From Zygnema cylindricum (taxonomy: Eukaryota; Streptophyta; Zygnematophyceae; Zygnematales; Zygnemataceae), in NCBI GenBank assembly GCA_037447655.1, contig JBBHKE010001814.1, positions 211,547-275,546 on the forward strand: DNA of 64,000 nucleotides, written 5' to 3'. The position numbers were made by a program, and so were the translations under genes. The notes under the pieces were generated by a model. That model had not been told where the DNA came from. It saw nothing but the letters and a program-made list of their open reading frames with translations, and did no database searches. Position 1 is the first letter of the stretch; every line of letters starts with the position of its first letter. Positions 21,806-45,011 of this stretch are shown piece by piece.

Positions 21806-24364
21806 TTTAAAAGGTGCTAAAGTATTTTCGTTGATTGATATGCGTAGTCGCGTTAATCAGGTGCCAATTAGAATTGAAGATGTTGATAAAACTGCTTTTA
21901 GAACTAGGGTGGGTCATTTCGAATGGATAGTGATGCCATTCGGCTTAACGAATGCACCGCCTACTTACCAAAGATTAATTAACCAAACCTTTTCAGATTA
22001 CATAGATGAGTTTGTCCAAGTGTTTATAGATGATATTTTAGTTTACACTGAATCTAAAGAACAACATATAATTCATTTAAAAAAAGTGTTGGAAAGGTTA
22101 AGAGAAAAAAAATTATATGGAAAATTGTCAAAATCTAGTTTCTTAAAAGTGAACAATTATTTTTGGGACATATAGTTAGTGGGGAAGGTGTTAAAACAGA
22201 TCCATCCAAAATTTTAGCAATCCAATATTGGAAACAACCTACTAATGTCACAAAAGTTAGATCGTTTTTGGGATTGGTCACTTATTACGGGAAATTTATC
22301 AAGAATTTCAATATGATCGCCGCACCTTTGACGGATTTACTTCGGGAGAAGAAGACGTTTGTGTGGGGAGCTGATCAAGAGGGAGCATTCGAGGAATTAA
22401 AAGGGAAGTTGACCTCTGCCCCTACATTGGTATATCATGACCCTGCTGGAGAATTTGAAGTTCTGATCACTACAGATGCATCTGATAAATGTCTAGGTGC
22501 AGTCATAAGTCAAAAAGTCGGCAAACACTTTCACCCTATTGCTTTTGAGTCCAAAAAATTCAATGATGTTGAAAAGAACTATACAGCACAAAAAAAGGAA
22601 TTACTGATGCGTTGGTGAAATGGCGTTGTTATTTGCATAATAAAGAATTTACAGTTCACTGTGATGATAAAACACTCTCTTATTTATAGAGATTAAGTGA
22701 TGCGCAGATTATGACTGGCTAACAAGTTAAGTGGATGCACAAATTAGCATATTTCAAATTTAATGTCAAACATATTATTGGGAAGACAAATGTAGTCGCA
22801 GATCCTTTGAGTAGATGTTTTGAAATAAGTGTTATGGTTCAAGATGAATTGTTATTAGATAGAGCTAGAAATGGTTATGTTAAAGATCCTTATTTTGTTG
22901 TGATTTACAAGAATATTTCGGGAGGGAATTTTGACCAATTCAATGAGAGGCATGTCAAAAAATTTAGACTAGAGGATGGTTTACTGTATTTGCAAATTGA
23001 GGATAGATTATGCATTCCTGAAGTGGGAGACTTAAGAAAACAAATTTTACGGAAAGCTCATGAGCATTTAGGACATCTAGGTCGAGATAAAACTCTTAGT
23101 CGATTGCAAAGTAGATTCTTTTGGCCTGGGATGGCAAAGAAGGTGTCAAAACACGTGGAAAGTTGTGTCCCTTGCCAACAAAGTAAACCCAGTACCCAAA
23201 AACCTAAAGGTCTCTTAAAACCTTTGGATATCCCCGAAAGACCGTAGGAATCTGTCAGTATGGATTTTATTGTCAGGTTGCCTGCTACATCTAAAATAAA
23301 TGACAGTATCATGGTCGTAGTCGATAGGTTCTATAAAATGGCAATCTTTAACCATTCTAAAACGACTCATTCACTTGTAGATATTGCAAAGTTATATTTT
23401 GACAACGTGATCACACATCATGGAGTCCCGCTATCTATAATCAGTGATAGAGATTCTAAATTTACGTCTGCTTTTTGGAAAGAATTACAACAAAATTTAG
23501 GCTCTGAATTGAAAATGAGTACCGCTCATCATCCTCAAACAGATAGACAAACAGAAAGGATGAACCGTACACTAGAGGAAATGCTTATGACTATTTGCAG
23601 TAGAATTCAGAACACAAGGGGATCTAAACTGCCATTAATGGAATTTACATACAATTCATGTAAACATGCTAGTACAGGATTCTCACCATTTAAAGTTGCA
23701 TACGGATACCAACCTAGATAAGCATTGGACTTAATAACAGGGGTCACTCAAGAGAATAGAGGTTCTGGAACAGAGTTTTGGGTATACGTTCAAACATTTT
23801 AGAAAACTGTTCGGGATGCATTAGTGGAGGCACAAAGGAGGCAAGAATTAAATGTTAACCGCAAACAGGGTGATTGGGTGTTACGCACAAGTGACAAGGT
23901 TTTGCTTTCTACAACTCATTACACGTGCAAGATTGAGGGACAATTGGATCCTACGGGGAAATTTGCTCCTAAGTACATTGGACCATTTACTGTAATTGAG
24001 ATGATATCGTCAGTTGCTGCCAAATTGGACTTTTCGCCTTCAACAAAAATTCATCTAGTGATACACATCAGCCAATTGAAACCAGTGAATCTTCGACCAA
24101 CTGAAGGAGAATTGGGATTGGATCCCTCAATAATTATAAAACTTGAAGTCCATAGATGGGTAATAGATTGGGTTGGTCAACGGTTCAAGGTCGGCGATAC
24201 TATATTCTGGCAAGTGCATTATCTAGGAAGGCCTAAGGATGAGTTGACTTTAGAGGATATAAATTCTGAGTTTTTACAGTGGTATTGGAGGGATAATAAT
24301 ATAGAAGTCTCGTCTTGAGAATTAGAGGTGTTTTAACTGAGGTCATTTAAAAATAAGGAGGGGA
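21806..24364 (+). repeat. Pol tandem duplication, unit B
   Basis: Second copy of the 2,559-bp unit: RT core 21831-22175, RNase H 22163-22618, integrase zinc finger 22735-23247, integrase core 23260-23721, C-terminus 23824-24318. The same stops and frameshifts as unit A are present. It begins mid-RT with no start of its own, so it is a dead pseudogene segment. Confidence 0.95.
24350..24364 (+). promoter_or_regulatory. Polypurine tract before the 3' LTR
   Basis: AAAATAAGGAGGGGA, three bases (TGA) before the LTR start TGTAACA. This is the normal position for plus-strand priming. Confidence 0.85.
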
Positions 24365-24367
24365 TGA

Positions 24368-25616
24368 TGTAACAGTAATAACAGATCAAACTTGTTTATA
24401 AAGGTTTATTTAGGTGTTATGAGTATAGAGTACTAAATTTGGTGGACGTTCGCGAAAGAATCACGTTATTTGGAGTGATATTTCAAAATTTATAGCGATG
24501 GGTGTATTTAGGTGACAGTGTGGGGTCTAAATAACAAGTGGGTATCATTGAAACGGGTTAAGGGTCAAATTAGTAGTGTTGTGTATCGGTAAGGATTTGC
24601 CGATAACCGATATGGGCCTTTTTCCGGGTATCCGATAATCGATATATTGGTAGGATATATCGACATCGGTCTTATCGCCGATAAGTAGCCGATAATATCG
24701 GGTACTTATTGGCGATAATGCCAATAACGATAACTATCGGCGATAACTGTACGGACCGCACAGATAAATGTACGGCCGGTACACTCAACTGTACGTCTTA
24801 TTCCCCGGACGTGTCCAAGCACAGAAAGTCTAGTAGCCGCCCTGAGATATGTACGGATATGATACGCATCTAGTAAAAACGATGTACCTTTCACATCCGA
24901 CGCCATGGCTTTGTCCCTTTATTCCTTGAGATCCACTGGGGACTTGCCACGTGTCAATTTGTCGGCTTTTTTTGGCAAAAGCTGCCAAAAGAGCCATTCC
25001 GGGATGCCGGTGCTCATGTTGGCCCGTCCGCTCGTGTTTTCTCATTCCAAGTCGTCTGTTCGATTCCGGCGGCGCGCAGAATGTTATTTTGCTTCCGTTG
25101 TACTTTTCCAGTTCCATGCTTACCTGTTTTTTAGTAAAATTTCGTACGTCGCCGTAAATTTTTTGTGCAGTTAACCGGCCAACGTTTATGTGCTGCGCTA
25201 CCTTTAATAAATTGCAGTTAAACGGTAACGGAAAAGGTTTTTATACGTGGCATGCCACGCTATATAAAATCAATAAAATAATACTGTATGTTATAAAGTA
25301 CTATTGTATGCATACTATATATTTTTTAAGTTATCGCCGATATGGAATTTGTTGGTCCCAGACCGATATATCGGAACCTCTGACCGTTCGATAACCGATA
25401 ACTATCGGTATCGGTGTTATCGAGATAAGTTTTTTGCCGATACACAACACTACAAATTAGTACCGAAATTACGCGTGTACGTTTCATAAAGTTCTAATGA
25501 AACGTTTAGTATGCACGGTGGTTCGTTTTGTACAAATTCTAGTACGAAACGTCACTTTCAGTTAAGGGAATTTTGTAGGAAGTTTAGCGTGCGAAATTTG
25601 TTACGCACGATCGTGC
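24368..25616 (+). repeat. Truncated 3' LTR of element 2, split by insertion
   Basis: LTR sequence at 24368-24573 and 25461-25616 matches the first ~360 bp of the 5' LTRs with clear divergence (5% or more by eye). It stops at ATCGTGC; the remaining ~600 bp, including the TGTTACA end, are missing. Confidence 0.9.
24574..25452. mobile_element. Non-autonomous hAT-like transposon (879 bp)
   Basis: Perfect 16-bp terminal inverted repeats, TAGTGTTGTGTATCGG at 24574-24589 and its complement at 25437-25452. Perfect 8-bp target-site duplication CAAATTAG at 24566-24573 and 25453-25460. The 8-bp duplication and the TAGTG terminus (YARNG) are hallmarks of the hAT superfamily. Both subterminal zones are packed with short ATCGG/CGATA words in both orientations (24590-24745 and 25335-25436), typical of transposase-binding subterminal repeats. 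Inner frames show no transposase domain. The LTR resumes exactly after the insertion, so this insertion is younger than the LTR element. Confidence 0.93.
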
Positions 25617-26598
25617 TCACACGTCGCAAAGGCCATGTGCCTTGTTACAACGTAGACGCGAATCCACCAAAATCCAACAGAGTTCTTTGCCGGAAGATGT
25701 CCCGTCACGCTCCTTTTGTCTTCCTTTCAGCTTCATGGTTTCCCGCGCTTCAAGTTTAATTTTCGAAAAGACAACCAGCCGCTAAAAACGACAGAGCGTT
25801 TGCGAAGAAATGGGGGCTTTAACGGTACAATGACATATTACACATAATTCGTACAATTATATATTACGAAAGTACAGATTTTTCATTGAAATTGATCGGT
25901 TTGTAAAATCTTTGACGATTTTCATTACGTGATCTTTAATTTTACATGGTACCAATCAAATCCAAACACGTATGCGAAAGCTTGTTGACAGACACTGCAA
26001 GATGGCACCAATCGTATGTATTACACCTAAAAAGCAACGTTTTCGTACAATTACAGAAGCCTCCAGACTACAAGGCGGAGCGTCCCATCTATGAAATCAG
26101 ACACGCGGCGAGACATTATTGGAAGATCACTTGTAGACTGTCCCTAGAATTGTGCAATTTGTGTACGGGCGATTATTCTACTGGTGCGGGTCTAGCAGTT
26201 TAGACTTTTAGAAGTGTCCAAGTTTCTTCGTAAAATTCCGTGTTTCGTACGTTATTCCGACAAAATACGGTACAGATTTTGACCATTCGTCCCCTGTCGC
26301 TTCCAAGACACGCTTTCTGTTATCCGCATTTCCCGTTTTTTCTGAATTGCTGGAATGGAACTTTCCGGACCAAAGGTTTACGTCTGGCGCAGATTTCCAT
26401 ACCGTGACACTGGTGACGGACCGCAGGTGCCTATATAAACAGTCGGTCTCCTGCAGTAGTGATTCAGTAAACTCGTCAAGAAATTCCTGCACTGCAGCAG
26501 AACATTCCTGCAGTATTCAGCAAAGCAGTTCACTTTAACCTAATTCTTTGTCCCTCTCTCGAGCTCTCCTTGCCGCTCTCTCTCCTTATCCGATAACC
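25617..26598. promoter_or_regulatory. Upstream region of the His-rich gene
   Basis: Non-repetitive DNA after the truncated LTR. A strong TATA box, TATATAA, is at 26432-26438, giving a likely start about 30 bp downstream and a leader of roughly 130 bp that is pyrimidine-rich just before the ATG. No other gene supported. Confidence 0.55.
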
Positions 26599-26835
26599 AT
26601 GGGAAACCCGCCTCATCACCAGCCTCCTCACCATAGCCATGGCGGCCATCCTCCTCACCATCCTCCTCCTGGGATCCATTTGCCGCACATCCATCTCCCT
26701 ATTCCGCTTTTTGGCCATCCTCATCCTCCTCCTCATTCCCACCACCCTCCCCACCACCCTCCCCACCATGGCCATGATCACAACCATGGCCATGGTCATG
26801 ACCACCATGGAGGTTCCAATCATCACCATCATTGA
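26599..26835 (+). CDS. Histidine/proline-rich small protein (78 aa)
   Basis: ATG at 26599 (context AACCATGGG) to TGA 26833-26835, single exon. About 30 of 78 residues are His and about 21 Pro, arranged as HPPHH-type blocks. There is a short hydrophobic centre (residues about 30-40, IHLPHIHLPIPLFG) and a C-terminal HGHDHNHGHGHDHHGG block ending in four His. The HxH spacing resembles metal-chelating His loops, so Zn, Ni or Cu binding is a fair inference. No signal peptide. A clear TATA box sits 160 bp upstream. Shares the Met-Gly start, Pro/His/Gly bias and His end with the genes at 5532 and 6762. Frames on the opposite strand here are compositional shadows. Confidence 0.6.
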   Translation: MGNPPHHQPPHHSHGGHPPHHPPPGIHLPHIHLPIPLFGHPHPPPHSHHPPHHPPHHGHDHNHGHGHDHHGGSNHHHH

Positions 26836-29614
26836 GAAGTGATGTTACGTTCTGCTGTGAAATTGTGACGTGACAGTGTAACGTGACTGTGAAGGAATTT
26901 TGGATTAAGGCGTTAAAGGAGTAATATAGTTGAAGGAAGAAAGGCGTGCAGTTCTACGGAGGAAGAATGTGCTTAAAAAATGAGAAGTGAAAACACGGGA
27001 AGAGTTTTGAGAAGTGCATTTCAGGGAAGAGCTTCAGTAATTTGGGAGTGAAATGGAGACAGGAAATAGGGTGCTGATACAATGTGACAGCTGTGGGTGA
27101 CCCATAGAAGGAGGGAGTTGGATGTATGTATAGAGTTTGAAAAAAAAGAGGTTTTCTGGAGAGAGACATTGGCACATACCTCGGAAGGTTTCTTCTTCTA
27201 ACTTTTTGCGTCCCTCTCTCCCCTGTTGGACTCATCGCGAAAAAGAAGATGGCGATTTGTAATATTTGGGACACAGTTATTACCATTTATTTATCAAGCT
27301 GGTTTTCAAATATTGATGTTTTCCGTGTAAATGTTTTAGGCTTTTTGTCATTTTGTTACTTAGTTTGTCTTTTGGTAGGGCCAAAAGACTTAGTTTGTCT
27401 TTTGTTAGGGCCAAAAGGTTTTGATTGGAAGTTTGGATAAGAAGCCCTATATTAAGTTTTGTAGCACCACTTAACTACGGCGGAGATAGGTGATAGGATA
27501 AATTTGAATTTTTTATGTATAGATTGTTAATTTGTTGCAAAAAATATATATATATTACAACACCGGTTATATCTCATGCCGAAGGACATGTGCAGGTAAA
27601 TGTGGTGTATGTTTAGTAATTGTCTCAATTGCTTTATTTGTTTCACGAGCTTCCGCATCATTACAGTCGACATGTTTTTCGACTTTGTGGAACACATTAT
27701 GTTAAACAAACTGTCTTCACACAGTCGCACTCGGCGTGGGTTGTTAATCAAAACAAGAGGCTATTGAATTTTCATATTAGTACTTTGCTTTTATGCTGAA
27801 GTTAACTTTTTTGGTTTAGATATTTTTTCATGTTCCTACATTTTTATTTCAGCTCATGTCAAATAAATTTTACTCAGACATAATAATGGGTAGCATTCCA
27901 ATACAGCTAATATCCCAAATGTTTAAAGCACAGAAGGAAGTTGTTGGGTCTTTGAATAAACAATTTAGCAGGTGGTAATATCACATTAAACATAGGTAAT
28001 GACAGCTTGATAATGTTGAGTTGTTCTTATACCTGGAAAACGCATACATTAACATTATGCTAATAAAAAGGTTTACTTCACCATCCTGCCGGACTGAAAC
28101 TTGTAAATAATTGGAGATAGATTTTTGGTGGAAAGTGGACTGTACGCCAGACAATCAAATTAACCCAGTTTTTCTCTTGTTCTATCATCAAAACCTTTTT
28201 TGCTGTGTTGGAAGAAGGATCACATGTGCTGTTGCGACAATGACTATTAAGTGTGCAACCTTCAATAAATTGATTAGCCTACCTTTCTCACTCCATACAT
28301 GTGATTCAGAAGAGGAAGATTACTGAGTCAGGAAAGAGCTGGCGAACAGTAGTTACTACGTGTCCCACATCGGTGGTCAGGCAGACAAACTCAACTTTTT
28401 GCTTATAATCAACACACTTACAGCCTCACATAATTTGGACGGCTTAGAGAAATATTCCATTTCTATTTTTAGTCGAGCGTGCTCATATTTCTTTGCTGCC
28501 ACAATTAGAAGCTGTCAACCACAATTGCGATAATTGGGGATTTTTTTTTCTTGCTTGGAGAGTGACCACTGATTGCCTGACTTTTCTACCCTCTTAAAAT
28601 GTACCGGCAAACTTTTCGAGCAAAAACCAAACATACTTTTTGCACAAGAAAAATACTTGATGCATGTGCCGGGCATCCCTCTGCTGGCATACGCTTTCTG
28701 AACTAACCATCATTTAAATTGTACAATCTGCACAGCTACTTGGGCAAATTTACTAGCAGCTTGCACTAACTGCATTAATCAACATTAGGGTCACATTGCT
28801 CAGGACAATGACCGCACGAGACATCGATCACTACAGCAGAGCTTCTTGGCTAGTTTCAATGAAATCATCAGGAGAGGTTATTTTGATTGCCAATGTCACC
28901 AGAAGTTTTTTGTCTGCTGTTGAATTAACAGCCACCTTGCTAAGCTTCTTTTCTTTTCTCAAAGAACATCCAAGTCTTTTCCACTACCATTTGCTGTTCA
29001 AAATACAGGAGTCTTTCCTTCCTCCAGATAATACTAAAACTGGCAGATCGTGTTCATTTAGAAGCAAGCGGCAAACATCATGAAGACAGACAAATGACTA
29101 ACAACACTTGAGAGACTTGGCAAAGTAGTAAAAAAACTGGAAAGGCTTGAGCCAACTAATGTTTCATACCATAAAACAACAAAGTTAGTCACAGTGTGCT
29201 GTTAACCCGCACATCGAAGGAAAAAAATTATAAAATGTAAACCACACAAAAAACAAAGGATGGCGGAGCTTAAAAGCCGTGTTGTTCTCCATTTTAACCT
29301 CAACAAAAATTGATTCCAGGTGTCCACTTTTATCCGTACAGTGTATGCTTGCCATGGGGGCACTATTGGCTCCGTCATCTTTCTGTAATACACTGCATGT
29401 GGCAAGTAATCTGATAACATCCTCTACTGATACATCGTAAGGAGGAAATCCAGAATTTGGAAGTAGGGTGGTTGCCGATAAATGAATGGGCCTTGCAATG
29501 GGCATGGCAGTAGCCTCAAGTTGTGGAGTGAGCATCTGATCAATAAACCACCATGGAAATAACCAACGAGCTCAAAGAACTTTAGTTAAGAAACAATTAC
29601 GCCTCTATAAAGCT
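26836..29614. other. Intergenic, no supported gene
   Basis: 3' flank of the His-rich gene, then AT-rich DNA up to the end of the phosphate carrier gene. A 30-bp unit ACTTAGTTTGTCTTTTG... is duplicated in tandem at 27358-27417. A TATATATATA run lies at 27543-27555. Moderate frames (28796-29083 plus, 29185-29535 minus) show no known domain and no splice-consistent continuation. The zone just left of 29615 is expected to include the carrier's 3' UTR. Confidence 0.45.
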
Positions 29615-32318
29615 CTAATTAGTTGCCGGTAGTGCTTCAGGCTTCTTTGTCGAACCTGTTGTAGGCCTGCAAAATTACAATAGAAGACATTCCGATAAAA
29701 AGTGAATACTTCATATGGTACAAATTTCCATATACAGCTTTGACTTAGAAAACTAACATTTACTCAGCTTTAATAGTTAGGCAGACTGGCATAGTTTGAA
29801 TTCCTAAATTTATTATGATTCAGTCCTAAACTAAGACCATAAAGAAACTAAAGAACCTTCACGTGATGCTATACCACTGTATATGTCACAAACTGTCAAC
29901 GTAAGCCATACTCCTGTTCTATCAACTGGTCCTCTTTGAATATTTAGTTCAAGGTCAGGGTTCAATTAAGCTTGACAACCGTAGAATCCAGAAAATTGTA
30001 AGCTACAAGAAGCAATCAGATGAAAACTGTCACATTGTGAAAATCAAACGCTAAGCGAGTAGTTGTAACCAAGTAACAAGGCCAAAGATCTTATTAAGTG
30101 AGTTTAAGGCAGCAGGCAATAATACACCTTCATCGCTATTGACAAAGCTAAAACATATTCACTAAGAAAGATAGCCAAAAGTCACATCAGAAGAATGAAA
30201 CTGTGTCTCAGACACTCCCTAGAACACAACAACTTTGAGCCAAAGGGACAGGGAAAAAAAACAGAAACTTACAGGCCCATAGCAACCTTGAAGGCGTCAT
30301 AGATACCCCATTGAGCTCCAGTTAGTGTACCGATCATCACAATACGAAGAGGCAGTCCACGAGTGAGAAGACCAACCATTCCCATTTCTTCTATAGCCTG
30401 CAAAATAAACAGCAAAAATCAGGTCTCTACAACCCACGGGCTCACAAACAGTGATTGAATAAGCAAGGCCTTACAATAAAAGTGTCAGTCATATTGAGTC
30501 ATATTTTTCATAAATAAGCCCAAAATGCAATCTGCATGCATCCTGCAACAAAAACAAAAAGTTAGAAGGAACCCATAGAGATGGCAGCCCTTCGAAGGAA
30601 AAAAAAAGCAGCTTCATAAAATTCTGATACACTATGAATAAAGAATAAAGAGATAGAAATAAGCATGTCTGATCTTCCACAAAACTAAGGAACACCGAGA
30701 CCAAAGCAGCAGATTCATGAGAGTTTGAACATACCTGTGATACAGTTGCGCCCTTTGCCTTGTTGAGATATGAAACAAGATTATCAGCGGGGTGAGAGAC
30801 AATCGCACAGAACACACCAGCGATGTATCCAGCAAGGAAACTAACACCCAGCTGGAGTGGCTTGGTGCATTCATCCTTTGGATACGGGACAACGTTAGCA
30901 TACAGTGCTTCCACGGTCTTCTCAAAGCAGGCGAATTTCATCATTGTGTCTGCACAAACGAAAACGTAACAAAAAAATATTAAGCGTAACAACAAGCAAA
31001 AACACCTCATGTACAAAGGAATGCACATTTGTACAACATGCTGCGATGTTTGCATAATGTTTGTAAATATAATAACATCTAAACTTCAGAAAATTGAGCG
31101 AGTAGCGAGAAACAGGGTGGTTCAGTATTCACGTCACGTAACTATGAGAGCAAAAATGAAAGCGATTAATATTTCCAGGCCTCATAACGCCGATTACTTA
31201 CATGGAATTTGACGTCCCCAGAGAGGAACAATACCCTTGTACAGCCTGCGAAACAAATCATCCATGGCTAGAATCAGAGACAAGATCACACATAAGAACA
31301 CAGAAAGTGAGTGAAAACAAGTAATTAACTGTCCTGAAGGAAAGAAGCGAAGATTTTCATGTGATATGCTATAAGCCACAGTTCCGAATAAAACATACTA
31401 CAAAAGACATTAACTGTCAGAAGAAGCAGAGAGCTAAACACTAGCTGACAAAAAATGTAGCAGCTCAGCCAAAGTATGGACTTGAATGAAACTCACCCCG
31501 ACACTCCCTCAGTTGCCACCACCTTCGCCCATCCGTCCGACAAGCCATTAGCAAATCCAGGCTGAGTTTGTACCCGGACTTTAACTGCCTCGAAGGGGCA
31601 AAGTGCGACATCAGCAATAACTTCAGCCGAAGCACTTCCGGCAAGGTAAATTAAAGTTTTGTACTTGTCTGCAAACTCAGGACCTGCAAGATCCGAGTAA
31701 TATTTCTTGAAAAACTCGTAGAAACCAAATTTACAGGCTCCCTGAGCACTGTATCCAATCAATGTCGGAACCCAGCCCTTGAAAAAACCGGCAACACCCT
31801 TCTCCTTGTAAAGAATACCAAATCCAGTTCCAATGCTCTTGTACTTTGCTGGATCAATCTGCAAATCCACATCCAAGCAGTCCACGTTAGAATACTAAAA
31901 ATATAAACAAAAAGATATCAACAATAATGTGCAAAAACTTCCCGCAATCAAAGAGTGGGATCCGCAGCTGAAGCTGCGAGTGCAATGATCGTACCTGCAT
32001 GTTACATTTCACCAGATCCAGAGGAGTGACGGCCATGTGAGTAAGCCCACAGCTCAAAACGCCTCCAAGGGTGCATGCTGCGTAAAACTCTGGAGAGTAA
32101 AGAGCGATCTTCCTGGATTCAGCGGCAGCAGGGATCAGAAATCTTGAAGTCTGAATAGCAGCCTTTCGCATAGGAGTCTCCAACAAAGACGGACTTGGGG
32201 CTACAGGTGCGGTTGGCATGAAGCCAGCTGCACGTGCCTTAGCTAGAGCAGAAAAAGCTCCAGAAGTGTAAAGGGAGGATGGAATTAAAGGCTGTCTGAC
32301 GTCCTGTGAAGGTGCCAT
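29615..32318 (-). CDS. PHT3: Mitochondrial phosphate carrier (373 aa, 6 exons)
   Basis: Imports phosphate across the inner mitochondrial membrane with protons (SLC25 family). Exons on the minus strand: 32318-31995, 31858-31497, 31245-31202, 30949-30735, 30397-30273, 29666-29615. All introns are GT-AG, phases agree, and the sum is 1,122 nt. Residues 1-70 are a basic, Ser/Ala-rich presequence. Three carrier repeats follow with signature motifs PLDLVK (99-104), PFEAVK (196-201) and PADNLV (297-302). Phosphate-carrier landmarks include [46 protein letters not shown] and the plant-like tail GLPTTG. A tempting in-frame TAA at 30269 is really part of a GTAAGT donor: the true end lies in the 52-nt last exon, ending TAG. 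It is divergent from the helicase gene, 1.13 kb apart. Length fits plant homologues. Confidence 0.95.
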
Positions 32319-33452
32319 GGTTTCCACTTGTAAATATAGCAAGAAGAAAATATGACTTCAACACTTAAAAATGCCTATGTCCTCTCTGACTTCCCAACTA
32401 AACAATTAAAAGGCGGTCAGAATAAAATGCATTGCAGACTGGATGTCTTCAAAAGCCTTAAGGAAAAAATGTCCTAGCCAACGAAATCCAGGCCTATACC
32501 AAGCTAGTATGCACAGGTTCGACTGAAAATTCTGACTGTAAGGACCGTCCAAGATCGGAGTCTCATCCTCCTAAGCTGTGTATGCCGTCCGATTCAGCGT
32601 ATCAAGAAGCACCAGTCGGCGGCTGGTTCCTCACGGACACGAAATAAGGTCTGGGTGGGCTCCGCGGGGGTCGCCCCTGCCACGTGTCGAGTGGAAGCGC
32701 AATGTCGCATATTCCTACAAATTGGGGAGGGGGATTCTCCCAGGAGGACGGAGGTGCAGATTCTATGTTGAACAGTCCATACGTTCCATGAAAATTCAGT
32801 TTCCTGAAAGACGTAATCACATGTCCGTTTTTGACTTCATGGCGTGATTGTTGTAGACTTGTAGCTTATAGCGTTTCGGATCTATGAGACATACTCCCCC
32901 GGTGGTATTGGCCCTACAGACTTTTGGCGAAATAGGCGTCCTTCGCAACCATCGATATATTATTTGGACGACTCTCCTTGTCAGATTTTCAACGACTTTG
33001 TCTCGATTAAGGGATTTTTTAAGCCCAACTGCTCAAGAGAGTACAAATTGAGTACAGTACGGTAATCATGCTCACGACAGAATTGTACCATCTAATTGTA
33101 CGATATCATTTGCAGTTAATTAGAAGCTTTGCGCGTCACGATGCGTCTTCTCTCTTGATCACTGGTTTTGCCCACAAGGCGAGATCTCTGCTCTGCATTG
33201 GATTACCGGATGTTCCGGTTTAGTGGTTGAATTCCTTGGAAAGCCAATTCACTCGTTTTTGTGTTAATCCAATAATTTTGAGAGGAAGCTAAGGAGGAAG
33301 GCAAGGATCAAGGATCAAGGATCAAGTGAAGAAGAAGCTAATGCTCGTTGTGTTGAAAGTCAACAACTCGAAAATCAATTTAAAGATCAAGAAAGGGTCA
33401 ACTAAGGAGAAGCTGTAAGGCTTCATGGTGCTCTGAAGGATGTAACTGGAGT
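32319..33452. promoter_or_regulatory. Divergent promoter region, phosphate carrier / helicase
   Basis: 1,134 bp between the two divergent start codons, serving both genes. Contains CACGTGTC (G-box/ABRE core) at 32681-32688, 363 bp before the carrier ATG, and a three-fold AAGGATC repeat near 33300 in the helicase leader. No TATA box stands out, in line with housekeeping genes. Frames here (32578-32847) are not supported as genes. Confidence 0.5.

Positions 33453-45011
<11,559 letters not shown>

Larger units (their letters stand above)
15010..25616 (+). mobile_element. Ty3/Gypsy (chromovirus-like) element 2, decayed, with internal pol duplication and nested insertion
   Basis: Order: 5' LTR (15010-15978), primer site (15981), gag (16755 on) with zinc knuckles, aspartic protease, reverse transcriptase, RNase H, integrase. 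The protease-RT-RNaseH-integrase order identifies Ty3/Gypsy (Metaviridae). The C-terminal piece after the GPY/F module resembles a chromodomain, suggesting a chromovirus. A 2,559-bp segment from mid-RT to the polypurine tract is present twice (19247-21805 and 21806-24364). The 3' LTR (24368-25616) is split by an 879-bp hAT-like insertion and lacks its last ~600 bp. Many in-frame stops and several frameshifts make it non-coding. Candidate left target site AGACT at 15005-15009; no right copy because the 3' LTR is truncated. Confidence 0.92.

Noticed and set aside
16755-24318. TAA/TAG read as glutamine (alternative genetic code, as in some ulvophyte algae)
   Set aside because: All four spliced host genes use CAA/CAG and end at TAG or TAA with no internal stops, so the host code is standard; the retroelement stops are decay.
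29185-29535. Minus-strand frame of 116 codons downstream of the phosphate carrier
   Set aside because: No domain recognised, no splice-consistent neighbours; likely 3' UTR or intergenic.
32578-32847. 89-codon plus-strand frame between carrier and helicase
   Set aside because: Overlaps an equally long opposite-strand frame and sits in the shared promoter; no domain.
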